64,000 nt of DNA from Hermatobates lingyangjiaoensis (GCA_026182355.1 JAPFBL010000362.1:310001-374000), one strand, 5' to 3'. Positions 39,560 through 49,964 are shown, numbered from the stretch's first letter. A program made the numbers and translations. The notes: generated by a model not told the origin, from the sequence alone.

Positions 39560-40480
39560 TAATTAACAAGGATATCTAGTTTTAGGTATTGTTATATGAT
39601 TTTAATTTTGTTTGCGTTTATCATAATTCGTTTGCTTTTTACAAAAAAAGTGAGATCTACCTACTCGCGTACTATTAATAATCACACACTATTAATATCC
39701 TTATAATTATTATTTTCTATTATTATTATATATTATTACTTTTATTTATATTATCCTTATTGATATACTTTTATTATAATCACCATTATTATATATAATA
39801 TTACTAGTTTTAGTTTCAATTATTAACATTATTAGTTCATAGTATTATATTATAACTTATTGGATATGGGTATTACTATTACTATTATTATTATTAGCAA
39901 ATTACCTATAGTTGTAAGTAGTAGCTGTGAGGTTTCAAATATTGCCCAAGGGGGCAAAAGCCTAGTAGAAGAGACTTAGTCTCTACTATATGACTATCCT
40001 CGTAATGTAAACTACGTGCTGTTGCCCTTAATAAAAGAATTTTTCGACCGTTCATTCATTTTCAAAATGAATTTTGAGCTCAGTATCTAAAACTGCAAAA
40101 TGGTAAAAGAAACTCCAGATCTAATGACAGTTATGGGCTTGTACTAATAATGATATTTTCTACTATTCTATAATTTCTAATCATATATTAGAATATAATA
40201 TATCATCTCTGAATTTTTGTAAAATACCCATCAAGGATGGACACGTCTGCTAGTTGAAACCTAGTCACAAGTAAACTCATCCATCATAGGTTATAGTAAG
40301 CTGAAACTTTGAAAGTAGATTGGCGTATTTCTAACTTAAAAGCTAAGATTATATGGATTGAAAATTTAATTAGAAGTAAAGTTATGAACTTTTAAGCTGT
40401 GTTTGGATAGCTACACAGGTTTACAGGTATATAAATACGTCAAATAGACTATATTCAATATAATATATTTGATTCATTAG
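39560..40480. other. AT-rich intron DNA with imperfect (TAT)n
   Basis: 39690-39900 is loosely built of ATTATT/TATTAC units. No element ends or frames recognised. Confidence 0.45.
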
Positions 40481-40489
40481 TTGTGCAAT

Positions 40490-40910
40490 CCGTAATTCCG
40501 TGGTATTTACTCATACTGGGGTAGATAGATAAATCAAAGTCTCCACGTATAAAAAAAAAAACAGCTTTGTTATTCTATGTGTTTTGAACACTTCGTGGTT
40601 AGAGGTAGTTTCACTTCTTCGTCAGGTATGCATCTACAATACAAATTACAAGTTAAAAGTTACAAAAATAGCAAGAATTGTATACAATCTAATGATTGGT
40701 AGGTCGTCTACTCCTATATTTTGGGTATATTATTCTTTTTTCATTTAATTGTATACAATTTCTGTTATTTTTCAAACTTTTAAATTGTAACTTGTATTGT
40801 AGAAGTTTAACCTGATGTATACTAAATGTTCGAAGCACGTAGCATAAAACAAGCTTCTTTTTTTATGTTTGAAGACTTTGATTTATCTATTTACTCCAGC
40901 ATAGTGTATT
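40490..40910. mobile_element. ACGCGU-type palindrome, decayed
   Basis: Tails AGTCTCCACG / AAGACTTTGATTTATCTATT and inner TACAATACAAATTACAAG / AACTTGTATTGTAGAAG face each other. Cores: CTGACGAAGAAG (minus, about 40620) and CTGATGTATAC (plus, 40812), both degenerate. Confidence 0.5.
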
Positions 40911-40984
40911 TGATATAGTTTGTTTAAGCATTGAAGGTTATAATTAAATCAGTTCAAGCTTTGATGGTTTTGTTTGGTTTTCAG

Positions 40985-41190
40985 AGACAGGCGTCCGAGA
41001 GGGAGACAGTGGCGGTGGTCTGATGTTTACGGTCCATGGCCACCAATATGTATTCGGCATTGTCAGCATTCGCCCTAAAGAGACAGTCAGTGCTTTAAGC
41101 GCCTTCACCGATATTCGATACCATTTAGACTTTTTGTCTGAGGTTCAAAAGATAGCTGATAGACATCACAGAGCAAGATCTTTGGAATGA
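40985..41190 (+). CDS. Exon 10: active-site Ser, last coding exon
   Basis: Acceptor ggttttcag, enters in phase 1, ends at TGA 41188-41190. The product is ETGVREGDSGGGLMF to RHHRARSLE. GDSGGG carries the catalytic Ser195. Six residues before it is Gly, not the Asp189 that gives trypsin its Arg/Lys taste, and position 191 is Arg, not Cys; the partner Cys220 is missing too (GIVSIRPKETVSA). The 191-220 bridge is therefore absent, as in the ModSP family. Specificity is likely chymotrypsin- or elastase-like (inference). The protein ends in a short basic tail. Confidence 0.87.
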
Positions 41191-41252
41191 TTTTGCGACA
41201 TCTGTTCATTTTTATAGCTAAAGGTAAATCGATTTCTAACTTTAATTGTTTC

Positions 41253-41258
41253 AATAAA
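41253..41258 (+). promoter_or_regulatory. Polyadenylation signal AATAAA
   Basis: AATAAA lies 63 bases after the protease stop codon and is followed by AT-rich sequence. A hAT element is inserted about 100 bases further on, so the 3' UTR is probably short. Confidence 0.6.
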
Positions 41259-41361
41259 ATGACAATATATAATCGCACATAATGGTATTATTTTCCTACT
41301 ACCTGAACTACTAAACATCTTTGTAGGGGGCCAGTTTGCTGCAGTAATTCTGGCACACGAA

Positions 41362-42242
41362 CAGTGGTGGGATTCAAATTTTTTAAGAACAGGTTCTAAG
41401 AAAACAGATCGTCTGTTCGCACCGGTTCGTGCGAACCGGTGCTTAAAATATTATGATTTCGGCGAGTTAAATAGCTCAAGGAAGTTTTCCTGCTCATTGC
41501 TTGTTGCTTTAACATGATCACCAGCGATCAGTCTTTTTTTCATATTTTCTATTATTGCTTCCAGTAGCTTTTGACGAGGTAGGCTAACAAATCTGTGGTT
41601 TTCAGTAAACTGGATCTCTTTGAATGCTTCCGAAGAAACCCTCTCATCAATTTCTTTTTCAAATGTCCCTATATTGTTTTTAAGCAATTCAAATGCTTTA
41701 AGAGATCACTTTATGAGGTTTCCTCCTCTGAACAAAGTTATGCCTCTTGCTTGGAAGGCATTACTGAGCAATGACATTTCATTCAAAATATCAATCATTA
41801 AAGCTAGGTCCTGCAGACAATTTTTGTTGCAAAGATGGGCAGCCATCCCTGAATTATTTATCTAAACAAACACTTGCTTTAATTTGGTGATTTCAGGAAA
41901 TTAGATCTAAAAACATTCAATATTTGATTTAGAACTAAAAGTTAAAACTAGGCCTAATGTAGGGTAGACCAACTCAACATTTGCATTGTCAAGAGTAGTT
42001 TGAGCACTGTAACAGTTACGCAAACGAAACTAAATTGGTTAGTTATATCTAGGCTATATACATGCGCAAATTACGTTGTCATACATGCTCAAGTTACGTG
42101 AGTCACGCGACACTTGTCGAGTTTGATAGTGGGCTAATTAATACAGGTCTGAATAGGGGTTTACGTAATGGTAAGCACCGGTTCGCCGAACTCATAATAT
42201 TTTAATCACCGGTTCGCACGAACCGGCTGAATCCCATCACTG
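41362..42242. mobile_element. hAT element, non-autonomous, perfect 8-base target duplication
   Basis: Left end CAGTGGTGGGATTCAAAT; right end, read inward, CAGTGATGGGATTCAGCC. CACACGAA flanks both sides (41354-41361 and 42243-42250). Inside the ends are CCGGTTCG-type palindromes (near 41420-41445 and 42175-42225), possible transposase binding sites. Minus frame 41451-41687 (FKEIQFTENHRFVSLPRQKL, NEQENFLELFN) is probably a transposase remnant. Length 881 bases, so it needs transposase from elsewhere. Confidence 0.85.
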
Positions 42243-42299
42243 CACACGAACCTACAACTCTCATGACATCGTCGTGTACTGTAGTTCAGACGGGAAAAT

Positions 42300-42475
42300 T
42301 TGTAAACAATCTGTTCCAGAACGGATCTCACATTTCCATTTACTTGGTACTAAGTACAACAGTTCACCAAAAGATTTGTTCGTACAATCCATTTAATAAT
42401 GAAAAACTTACAATAATAAAAGAAGCGAGAAAACTTACTGGATCGATATTTTGAACTGAAGTTCGTCGTTCTATA
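42300..42475 (-). mobile_element. PLE tail fragment and AUAU remnant
   Basis: The minus strand of 42310-42400 repeats the tail ORF start of 43389 (MDCTN, LLYLVPSKWK). It is followed by a minus AUAU unit piece (42420-42472) with the dead core form GATATTTTGAAC. Confidence 0.6.
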
Positions 42476-43545
42476 TTACCAATAGATAGTTTGACAATAT
42501 TCTTCACACATATCTAAATAGACTGAACAGTGGCAGAAAGCCTCCCATAGATGAGCAAGGTCAAACAAAGGTCATATATTATTTGAATCAATTCTCTAGA
42601 ACTTACAAAACTGATGAACGCATCTTGAAAACTATCATTAAAAATAACACCTCTTGCGTAAACCCCCAGGACAGATTAAAAATTATTATATATTACAGAG
42701 GTTTCAATACTACAAATTTAATCATAAGAAACAATCCCAAACAAAACCATTAGTCCAGCGGACCAATGTGGTATACCAGTATAACTGTATGAGAGGGAAC
42801 TGTGAATCCCTCAAATCTGCCTACATTGGTTCGACGACTACAACTTTGTCCTGACGGCTTACCATGCACATTGCAGCAGGTGGTCCTAAAGACCACACAC
42901 TCAATACCCATAATGTTACACTCACTCGAGAAATGTTAGTCAATAACACAGAGGTTTTGTACTACGAAAAAGATAAAAACAGGCTAATGATATTAGAAGC
43001 CCTGAACATTTTGGAACGAGGACCAAACATGAATTATCAAACCGCAGACTTCAACAATTTGTTAAAGCTATATACGGGACATAAACACCAGAGAGAGCAG
43101 TTGGAGTTGCAGAGTGAAGATATCCTAGGGACATCGGAATGAAATGACAGCATTGACAGTGTAAAACCTAATGTAACCTGTCATTTTGTTATGTTTACTA
43201 AATTGCACTATTGTATCGATTGTTAACTTTAAACTCATGGAAATACGTTATGTATTACTTTTATTTATGTTTTCTATTTTTAATTGTATAGTGAGTATCT
43301 TGGATTTATCTATTATCATACCCTGAGGATGGTCAATGAGGACCGAAACGTTGGTCTGTATTTTTATTTGTAATTTTTTCATCATTAAATGGATTGTACG
43401 AACAATTTTTTTGGTGAACTGTTGTACTTAGTACCAAGTAAATGGAAATGTGAGATCCGAAATCTTGAAAAACGGTATCGAAAAATAATACATAGAGAAG
43501 TTGGGAAGAAATTTAATAATGTTTATATATATATATATTATATAT
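42475..43545 (+). mobile_element. PLE 3' part: RT end, endonuclease, ribozyme, tail ORF
   Basis: 42654-43142 reads QRTNVVYQYNCMRGNCESLK, SAYIGSTTTTLS, one TGA (at 42852-42854, from CGA), RLTMHIAAGGPKDHTLN and LEALNILERGPNMNY. It is the most complete GIY-YIG domain in the window, with a single nonsense codon. Ribozyme 43323-43352 and the tail ORF (43389-43540, FGELLYLVPSKWKCEIRNLE) follow, ending in (TA)n. Confidence 0.8.
43323..43352 (+). ncRNA. Hammerhead-like ribozyme, stem III ACGU
   Basis: CTGAGGA, stem II GGTC/GACC, GAAA, ACGT, H17 = T, GGT pairing with ACC upstream, ATA/TAT beyond. Intact and directly behind an endonuclease ORF. Confidence 0.8.
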
Positions 43546-43554
43546 ATATGAGTC

Positions 43555-43740
43555 GCTCTCTGCCGGTACAAGTGAACGCACGTACCTCTTCTTCTTCCCT
43601 TCTACTCTCTCCCTGACGACGAACTTCAGTTCAAAATATCGATCCAGTAAGTTTTCTCGCTTCTTCTATTTGTTGTCTTTTTTCATTTATATATCTGTCC
43701 GGTTTGGACCGTTTTAATATTTTGATTTATATATATATAT
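43555..43740 (+). mobile_element. AUAU-family unit with dead core
   Basis: Motif 43613-43640: CTGACGA, GAAC/GTTC, AAAATATC (G12 changed to A). Perfect tail hairpin GTCC-GGTTT-GGAC at 43697-43709. Confidence 0.7.
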
Positions 43741-43839
43741 ATATCAAAAAGTCAACCCAAACTGGACTCAAACAAGTTCAAAAACGGAGAAAAGTAAACA
43801 CACAGAGAAAGAGACACACTTACTAACTGAAATATTGAA

Positions 43840-44255
43840 ATGACAGCATTGACAGTAAGGTAAAACCTAATGTAACCTGTCATTTTGTTATGTTTACTAA
43901 ATTGGCACTCATTGTATCGATTGTTAACGTTTTAAACTCATGGAAATACGTATGTATTACTTTCCTATTTATGTTTTCTATTTTAATTGTATAGTGAGTA
44001 TCTTGGATTTATCTATTATCATACCCTGAGGATGGTCAATGAGGACCGAAACGTTGGTCTTCTTTTTTATTTGTAATTTTTTCATCATTAAATGGATTGT
44101 ACGAACAATTTTTTTGGTGAACTGTTGTACTTAGTACCAAGTAAATGGAAATGTGAGATCCGAAATCTTGAAAAAAAATTCTGTATCGATTCAAATACTC
44201 GTAATTTACATAGAGATTTTTTAGTTGGGAACGTATTTAAAAGTTATATATATAT
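43840..44255 (+). mobile_element. PLE 3' end, second copy of the 43140-43545 type
   Basis: Starts at GAAATGACAGCATTGACAGT (as 43140), with ribozyme 44025-44055 and a tail ORF beginning at 44097. Several small indels relative to the first copy. Confidence 0.7.
44025..44055 (+). ncRNA. Hammerhead-like ribozyme, stem III ACGU
   Basis: Same as 43323-43352: CTGAGGA, GGTC/GACC, GAAA, ACGT, T, GGT. Confidence 0.75.
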
Positions 44256-44459
44256 ATATAATTAATAATATATAACTGATATATAGTTATAATTAATGGG
44301 ATCGTCATTTCCGCTGACGAAATGCGAACCTTCAGTTCACAAATATCGATCCATATATTTTCTCGCTTCTTCTATTTGTTGTCTTTTTTTCATTTATAAA
44401 TATTTTCTGTCCCCAGATTATGGACCGTTTCTCCCAACTATTGTTGATTTATACTATGA

Positions 44460-44780
44460 TACCATTATATATCAAAATGAGCTCAACCCAAACTGGACTC
44501 AAAGCAAGGTTCAAAGAACGGAGAAACCCATGTAAACACATCCCAGAGAAAGGGACTTAACACTGTACGGTCAACTGAAATATTTTGATAATCCGTCTTG
44601 AGGAGAAAAGAGAGTAAGAGACCAAGCATGTTGGAGACGGTCTCCTGTCGTGTTTCCAGCGTGCTTGGTCTCCCACTCTCTTCTCTCTTCAAGACATATT
44701 TTTCGAAAATTTGAGTTAATAAGTGTGTCTCTTTCCCTGTGTTACTATTCTTCGTTTTTCAACTTGTATATATATATTTA
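44460..44780. mobile_element. AAUU-type palindrome, decayed
   Basis: Minus core CCTCAAGACGG (about 44600) and plus core CTTCAAGACATA (44690) are both changed. Heads meet at about 44640 (GAGACGGTCTCC). Confidence 0.5.
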
Positions 44781-45104
44781 GTGGGTTTTCTTCGATTGCA
44801 CCTCAGGCGTGCTTGGACTTCCTCTCTTCTCTCTATTGAAGACAGACTTTTCAAAACTCAGAGATAAAAAGTGTGTTTCTTTACCTGTCTTCGGAGCGAC
44901 TCACATCTATCTCCTGATAACGAGACCATTGAAATATAGTTATGAGTTTCTGTTTCATTTCTGTGTGTTCTTTTTTTGAATATAGTTTTTTTAGTTCGTG
45001 GAACCGTTCATTTAAAAGGTTATATATAATATATTTATAATCACTGATATATATAATCATAAAATATTTAAATATATATTGAAACTTAGTTTGTATATAT
45101 CTCA

Positions 45105-45312
45105 ATATAAAAAGATTTCACATAAACACGTGAATAATAATCAATGATCAAACCACAATATGAAATGGGAAAACATGACTAACATCTTTCATCCGAAGCA
45201 AGCGGTCTTCATCAGAGTCAATAACCCAACAGTTTTGACGAAGACCGCTTGTTACGATTGAAAGATCATAGTCTTGTTTTCCCATTTCATATAGTGGTTT
45301 GATCATATCTCA
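45105..45312. mobile_element. AGAUCU-family palindrome, decayed cores
   Basis: Minus CTGATGA with AGATGT and plus TTGACGA with AGATCA; both stem III words have lost self-complementarity. Confidence 0.6.
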
Positions 45313-45489
45313 ATATATATAAAACATAATTTAAATACTCAGAAAGATCATACATATTAAGAGAAAAAACTCACTAACATATTTCTACCTGGTGACGAGC
45401 CAGTCAAAACAGAGTAGAGATTTTTTCATCTCTTTTATGTGTGTTCTTCATGTGAATTTAAATGATTTAGTTCAAAGAATTGTTTTATT

Positions 45490-46325
45490 TAATTACTCAT
45501 ATATATATATATATATATTTGTATGTAAACTGAAAAATAAAGTAAATAGGCACACATAATATATTGAAACAAAGATTTGGATTAATTTTCAATTTATTGT
45601 AATGTATACTTATTTTTATTGTTTGCAATAGATTTGCACCGTTTCTTCCATATTCATGTCTCGGTTGTTGCCCTGTGTTGATGAACATTCATTTATTGAA
45701 CCATTAGTTCATATATTCCACTAAAAATTTTAACCAATAAATAACTAAACTTAAAGTAGGTTATTTCAATTTCGAATGGTTTGTTGAAATAGCAATTAAT
45801 TTTACATTCAAAGTGTAGAAATCTCTCTTCTCTCTTCTCTTTCTGTAGTCTACTTTCTTTTGCGATCTTAATGAATTCACGCTTTAATAACATTTATTCT
45901 TTGATGTTTCAATATACCAACTGTGTGGTATCCATTTGGAAAGGCTTCGAATAAATAACATACTTTATGTTATGTTTTTGATTGAAATTTATTTTTGTTT
46001 TAAGGCTTTAACCTGTTTCAAAGAAATTCCAATATATTATTACACTTTAATTCTTTAAAATTGATTTTGTTTGCAATGATTTCATTACGTTTCAAATTAA
46101 ATATTTTAGTTTGATAAAGCAAGCATGATAGAAAAAATAAAACGCGCTTTCCTTAATCCATTGAATACTTTAGTTAAAAGTATAGTATCAATAATACCAA
46201 ACCATCCTTAAACGTATTATAACAACTGGTTCACATTCTTGGGTAAATATCATTCATATTATTTTAATATAATATATCAATATGAAAATTATAATTATAG
46301 TTCAATATAATACTAAACGAAATTT
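45490..46325. other. AT-rich DNA without recognised features
   Basis: No coding frame, ends or ribozyme motif seen. Confidence 0.4.
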
Positions 46326-46360
46326 CATATGATGAAATCAAAGAACACACTTACAGTCTC

Positions 46361-46386
46361 TAATTTTCGGTTTGAACCGTCTTCAG
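46361..46386 (-). ncRNA. Hammerhead-like ribozyme, stem III AAUU
   Basis: CTGAAGA, GGTT/AACC, GAAA, AATT, H17 = A, GAGA with TCTC. Intact. Confidence 0.75.
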
Positions 46387-46982
46387 GAGAGATAAGAGAG
46401 GGAAACCAAGCGCACTGGATCAGAGACGGTTGGAGACCAACAGTGTTGCCGCATGCGCGCCCGTTCACAGAAAATAAGGTAGACAGGAATCAATTTATAA
46501 TTAATTTATAATTTATAAAATAAAATAATGGAATATGAAAACAATAAATATATAAAAAAGAAAAAATTGAAAAAATAAGGGAAATTGATACAGAGAAATT
46601 GATACATAAACAAAAGTACTGACTAAGCTATGGTAAAATAAAACTAAGAATACAAATAATAATAACAAATGAAAATTGTTAATAACAAAATTTCATTTGT
46701 TATTATTATTTGTATTCTTAGTTTTATTTTACCATAGCTTAGTCAGTACTTTTGTTTATGTATCAATTTCTCTGTATCAATTTCCCTTATTTTTTCAATT
46801 TTTTCTTTTTTATATATTTATTGTATTCATATTCCATTAATTTAATGTAATTATAAATTATAAATTAATTATAAATTGATTCCTGTCTACCTTATTTTCT
46901 GTGAACGGGCGCGCATGCGGCAACACTGTTGGTCTCCAACCGTCTCTGATCCAGTGCGCTTGGTTTCCCTCTCTTATCTCTC

Positions 46983-47008
46983 CTGAAGACGGTTCAAACC
47001 GAAAATTA
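46983..47008 (+). ncRNA. Hammerhead-like ribozyme, stem III AAUU
   Basis: Identical to 46361-46386 on the opposite arm. Confidence 0.75.
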
Positions 47009-47102
47009 GAGACTGTAAGTGTGTTCTTCTGATTTCTCTATGTTTCTTTGTTTATATTGAACTATATTTGTCCGTTTTGGATCGTATTTCCAACGAAAAA
47101 AA

Positions 47103-47104
<2 letters not shown>

Positions 47105-47142
<38 letters not shown>
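47105..47142. repeat. (TA)n microsatellite
   Basis: TA run shared by the tails of two converging AAUU units (46983 plus arm and 47150 minus arm). Confidence 0.9.
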
Positions 47143-47144
<2 letters not shown>

Positions 47145-47400
47145 CAATATAGACAAAGAAACATAGATAAATCAAAAGACCACACTTACAGTCTCTAATT
47201 TTCGGTTTGAACCGTCTTCAACGTCTCCAACCGTCTCTGAACCAGTACGCTTGGTTTCCCTCTCTTATCTCATCTGAAGATGGTTCAAACCGAAAATTAG
47301 ACTGTAAGTGTGTTCTTTTGATTTATCTATGTTTCTTCGTCTATATTGAACTATATTTGTCCGTTTTGGATCGTGTTTCCAACGAAAAAGTATATATATA
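47143..47400. mobile_element. AAUU-family palindrome, left arm truncated in the core
   Basis: Left arm stops right after CTTCA (47220), so its CTGAAGA is cut; right arm has a complete motif at 47274-47299 with H17 = A but a shortened stem I. Confidence 0.7.
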
Positions 47401-47409
47401 TATATAAAT

Positions 47410-48890
47410 ATATCAGTGTCAAGTATTTATTTTAGACTAGTAATACTCATACTAACTCGAATAGAAAAGTGTAATAATTTTCAGTGCTAAATTAATTATG
47501 CTTTGTAAACCGAAAGTTTTGATGATTGATTCGACTATAATCATCAGCTATTCAAATTCAAATCAGCTGATTTTTGCTCTGTAGGTAGACAGCACTACTG
47601 TAAAGAGTTTCTTCAGTTACTTTACTTGATAATCAGATACTAATAAATAATAGTTCATTTCTTTATGTTCATAGTTTCCTTTTGCTTCACATTTGTTGTT
47701 TTAATTAATCTATACTTTTAATGAGAATTTGTATATATATATATATATGTGAGTTAGCTTCAGCTACTCAAAGGGACTACTTCTGCCCGATGGATGTGTA
47801 ATAGAACAAATTTATGATACGAAAATGGTATTTCATTAAAAATATCACTCTGGTGTCGTTATCATAGCGCAGCTGAAAACTAGGACACATGAATTATGAA
47901 AATATTTGAATTACGTCGTTCACGTATATGCCTAAACAGTATGATAACTTTGTATAGTTACGATTTGCGGAATGAGCAAAACAATAAAGTGACCTCTGCT
48001 CACCACTAAAAGATTATAAAACAAAAATAATATTCTTTGCATTTGAATCCACGTGTCAATAAGCAAACATATAAACTAAATCATCTAATGAAAAAAAAAA
48101 GGTAGTTTTATGAAAGTCTTAACATTTTATCTTTAATTAAAATCTTCCGTTTAATTTTAAAATTAAGTCCTAATTTTAATATCTAGGTTAATAACTAGGT
48201 TAAAACAGTGTTGAAGCAATAATAAACCTGATTATAGTTATTTTTTGCCAATATTAGAACCAAAAAAGTAACTACACCGTTTAGTTCTCATCAAAGGGAT
48301 CATGCGCTTATTTTTCTGTACTTTTCATTTACTTAAGAATTTTTTAGTAGACACATTATTCCTGCCAGTATTACATATTTTTTACAAGACTAAAGTAAAT
48401 TAGTGTCTTAATTAATTTTTCAGGTATTTATTTAAATTAATGTAGTTTTTTTTAGACAGTATAAAACAGTAATATGTAAGGTTTTTTTTATCTCTCACAT
48501 AGTGTTATTGTGAGAAATTTAAAATAGTTATCAATTATATGTCTAAAACACAGGAGTTGGTTCTTAAATTGATTGTATTTTAAATATAGGTTGGCAACAC
48601 TGTAAGAAAGAAAGTTTAAATTCCGTTTAAACAAGAATCAGTGGCAGGAAAGATGACGTAATATGCCTTACACAGTGCTTTATTTCTGTCTATGTTGCTA
48701 TTATAGATACGATATAGATACGATATATATGATGAAAGCGTTACTATGTACAAATCACAAGTAGAGCTATAATAGAGGTATTTATAGTCTTATATTTCCA
48801 ACTAGCATTAATTAATAGAATGTGACCACTAATTAACAAAGTACTATTGCCATACTGGAGTGAAATGATTAGAATACGCACAATTATATA
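47410..48890. other. AT-rich DNA without recognised features
   Basis: About 1.5 kb with no element ends, ribozyme motif or coding frame recognised; possibly single-copy intergenic DNA. Confidence 0.4.
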
Positions 48891-48934
48891 TATATATATA
48901 TATATATTTACATGAGGTGTCTAGTTCTAATATC

Positions 48935-49310
48935 TGATTGGTTGATGCGGGACCAAATAAGCTTGACTCATTTTATTCAAAGTTGAAGGCTTCTAGCTCT
49001 GATCAAAGTCACGTACAGCGGTTCTTCTCTTCCATGGAATCATCTCCGCCGAGACAGCAAATAGTATAAGGACTCGCACTCCCTCAGAAAATGAACAGTT
49101 GCCGTGCGATGTCGACTTCTCCACTTCGAGTCGACATCGCACGGCAACTGTTCATTTTCTGAGGGAGTGCGAGTCCTTATACTATTTGCTGTCTCGGCGG
49201 AGATGATTCCATGGAAGAGAAGAACCGCTGTACGTGACTTTGATCAGAGCTAGAAGCCTTCAACTTTGAATAAAATGAGTCAAGCTTATTTGGTCCCGCA
49301 TGAACTAATC
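48935..49310. repeat. Near-perfect 376-base palindrome
   Basis: Arms of about 180 bases (TGCGGGACCAAATAAGC ... GCGATGTCGAC) with a 14-base loop at 49116-49129. Only outermost bases differ. It is higher in GC than its surroundings and ends in (TA)n at both sides, like ribozyme palindromes, but I see no CTGANGA/GAAA motif in it. Confidence 0.8.
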
Positions 49311-49397
49311 AGATATATATATATATAAAGATTTCACATAAACACGTGAAACAACAATCAATGATCAAACCACAATAAGAAATGGGAAAACAAGACT

Positions 49398-49432
49398 AAG
49401 ATCTTTCAACCGTAACAAGCGGTCTTCGTCAG
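49398..49432 (-). ncRNA. Hammerhead-like ribozyme, stem III AGAUCU
   Basis: Consensus sequence of the family: CTGACGA, GACCG/CGGTT, GAAA, AGATCT, T, AGTC with GACT. Confidence 0.75.
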
Positions 49433-49520
49433 AGTCAAAAACCCAACTGAAACAAAGTTGGGTTTTTGAACCAACTGAACTGAACTGAACTGAACTGAAA
49501 ACCCAGTTGGGTTTTTGACT

Positions 49521-49555
49521 CTGACGAAGACCGCTTGTTACGGTTGAAAGATCTT
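49521..49555 (+). ncRNA. Hammerhead-like ribozyme, stem III AGAUCU
   Basis: Identical to 49398-49432. GGG upstream and CCC downstream (49509-49511, 49566-49568) extend stem I beyond an internal T-rich loop. Confidence 0.75.
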
Positions 49556-49592
49556 AGTCTTGTTTTCCCATTTCTTATTGTGGTTTGATCAT

Positions 49593-49631
<39 letters not shown>

Positions 49632-49633
<2 letters not shown>

Positions 49634-49715
49634 CAATGATCAAACCACAATATGAAATGGGAAAATAGTTGTTTGATCATTGATTGTTATTTCACTTTTT
49701 ATGTGAAATCATAAT
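49632..49715. mobile_element. AGAUCU unit, core deleted
   Basis: Only the two outward tails remain, fused at TGGGAAAATAGTTG. Confidence 0.55.
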
Positions 49716-49794
49716 ATATATATATATATATATAATATAATATATATATATATAATATGATAAACGAAATGCGATCCAGAAGGACTGATAATGG

Positions 49795-49950
49795 TTGACC
49801 AGGTTAACTTGTTATTATATTTTTTGTTTAGTTCATTTAGCTCTTTGATGATGTTGTAACAAAAGGCCTTAGAACATTGTATCTAATATATATTTGTTTA
49901 TTGTGGTTGTTTAATTCATATATTATATCAAGAGTTATTGTTGATTATTA
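49795..49950 (+). mobile_element. AGGCCU-type ribozyme unit
   Basis: Same sequence as 38975-39130. Motif near 49845-49870: TTGATGA, GTTGTAAC, AAAAGGCCTTAGA. G12 is A here. The two copies together suggest an ancestral AGGCCU palindrome with GAAA. Confidence 0.55.
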
Positions 49951-49964
49951 ATTTATATATATAT

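Larger units (their letters stand above)
6632..41258 (+). other. Gene span: modular serine protease-like gene, 3' part (10 exons)
   Basis: Ten exons join in a single reading order by splice phase: 6632-6840, 10948-11157, 12093-12341, 13920-14177, 16233-16449, 17638-17820, 35293-35411, 37915-38082, 39382-39538 and 40985-41190. The first exon enters in phase 2, so at least one exon lies upstream of the window. The order of sushi-like modules followed by a serine protease domain matches the arthropod modular serine protease family (insect ModSP/HP14), which acts at the top of the haemolymph cascade leading to Toll and prophenoloxidase activation. LDLa repeats of insect members are not seen here; they could lie upstream. 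Horseshoe-crab Factor C was considered, but its protease start and 191-220 region differ. The family call is fairly safe; orthology is inference. Confidence 0.75.
46335..47105. mobile_element. AAUU-family palindrome with long arms
   Basis: Arms of about 340-400 bases with heads meeting at 46680 (AAATTGTTAATAACAAAATT). Ribozymes 46361-46386 (minus) and 46983-47008 (plus). Shares CGGGCGCGCATGCGGCAACA and the AT spacer with 26130-26480, so it is the same element truncated just after the endonuclease. Confidence 0.8.
49325..49600. mobile_element. AGAUCU-family palindrome, both ribozymes intact
   Basis: Ribozymes 49398-49432 (minus) and 49521-49555 (plus); between them a spacer with (CTGAA)n repeats. 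The most complete AGAUCU pair in the window. Confidence 0.85.

Noticed and set aside
6632..41190. Horseshoe-crab Factor C
   Set aside because: The order sushi-then-protease is similar, but the protease lacks the 191-220 disulfide and the trypsin-like features of Factor C, and no LCCL or lectin domain is seen. A ModSP-type protease fits better.
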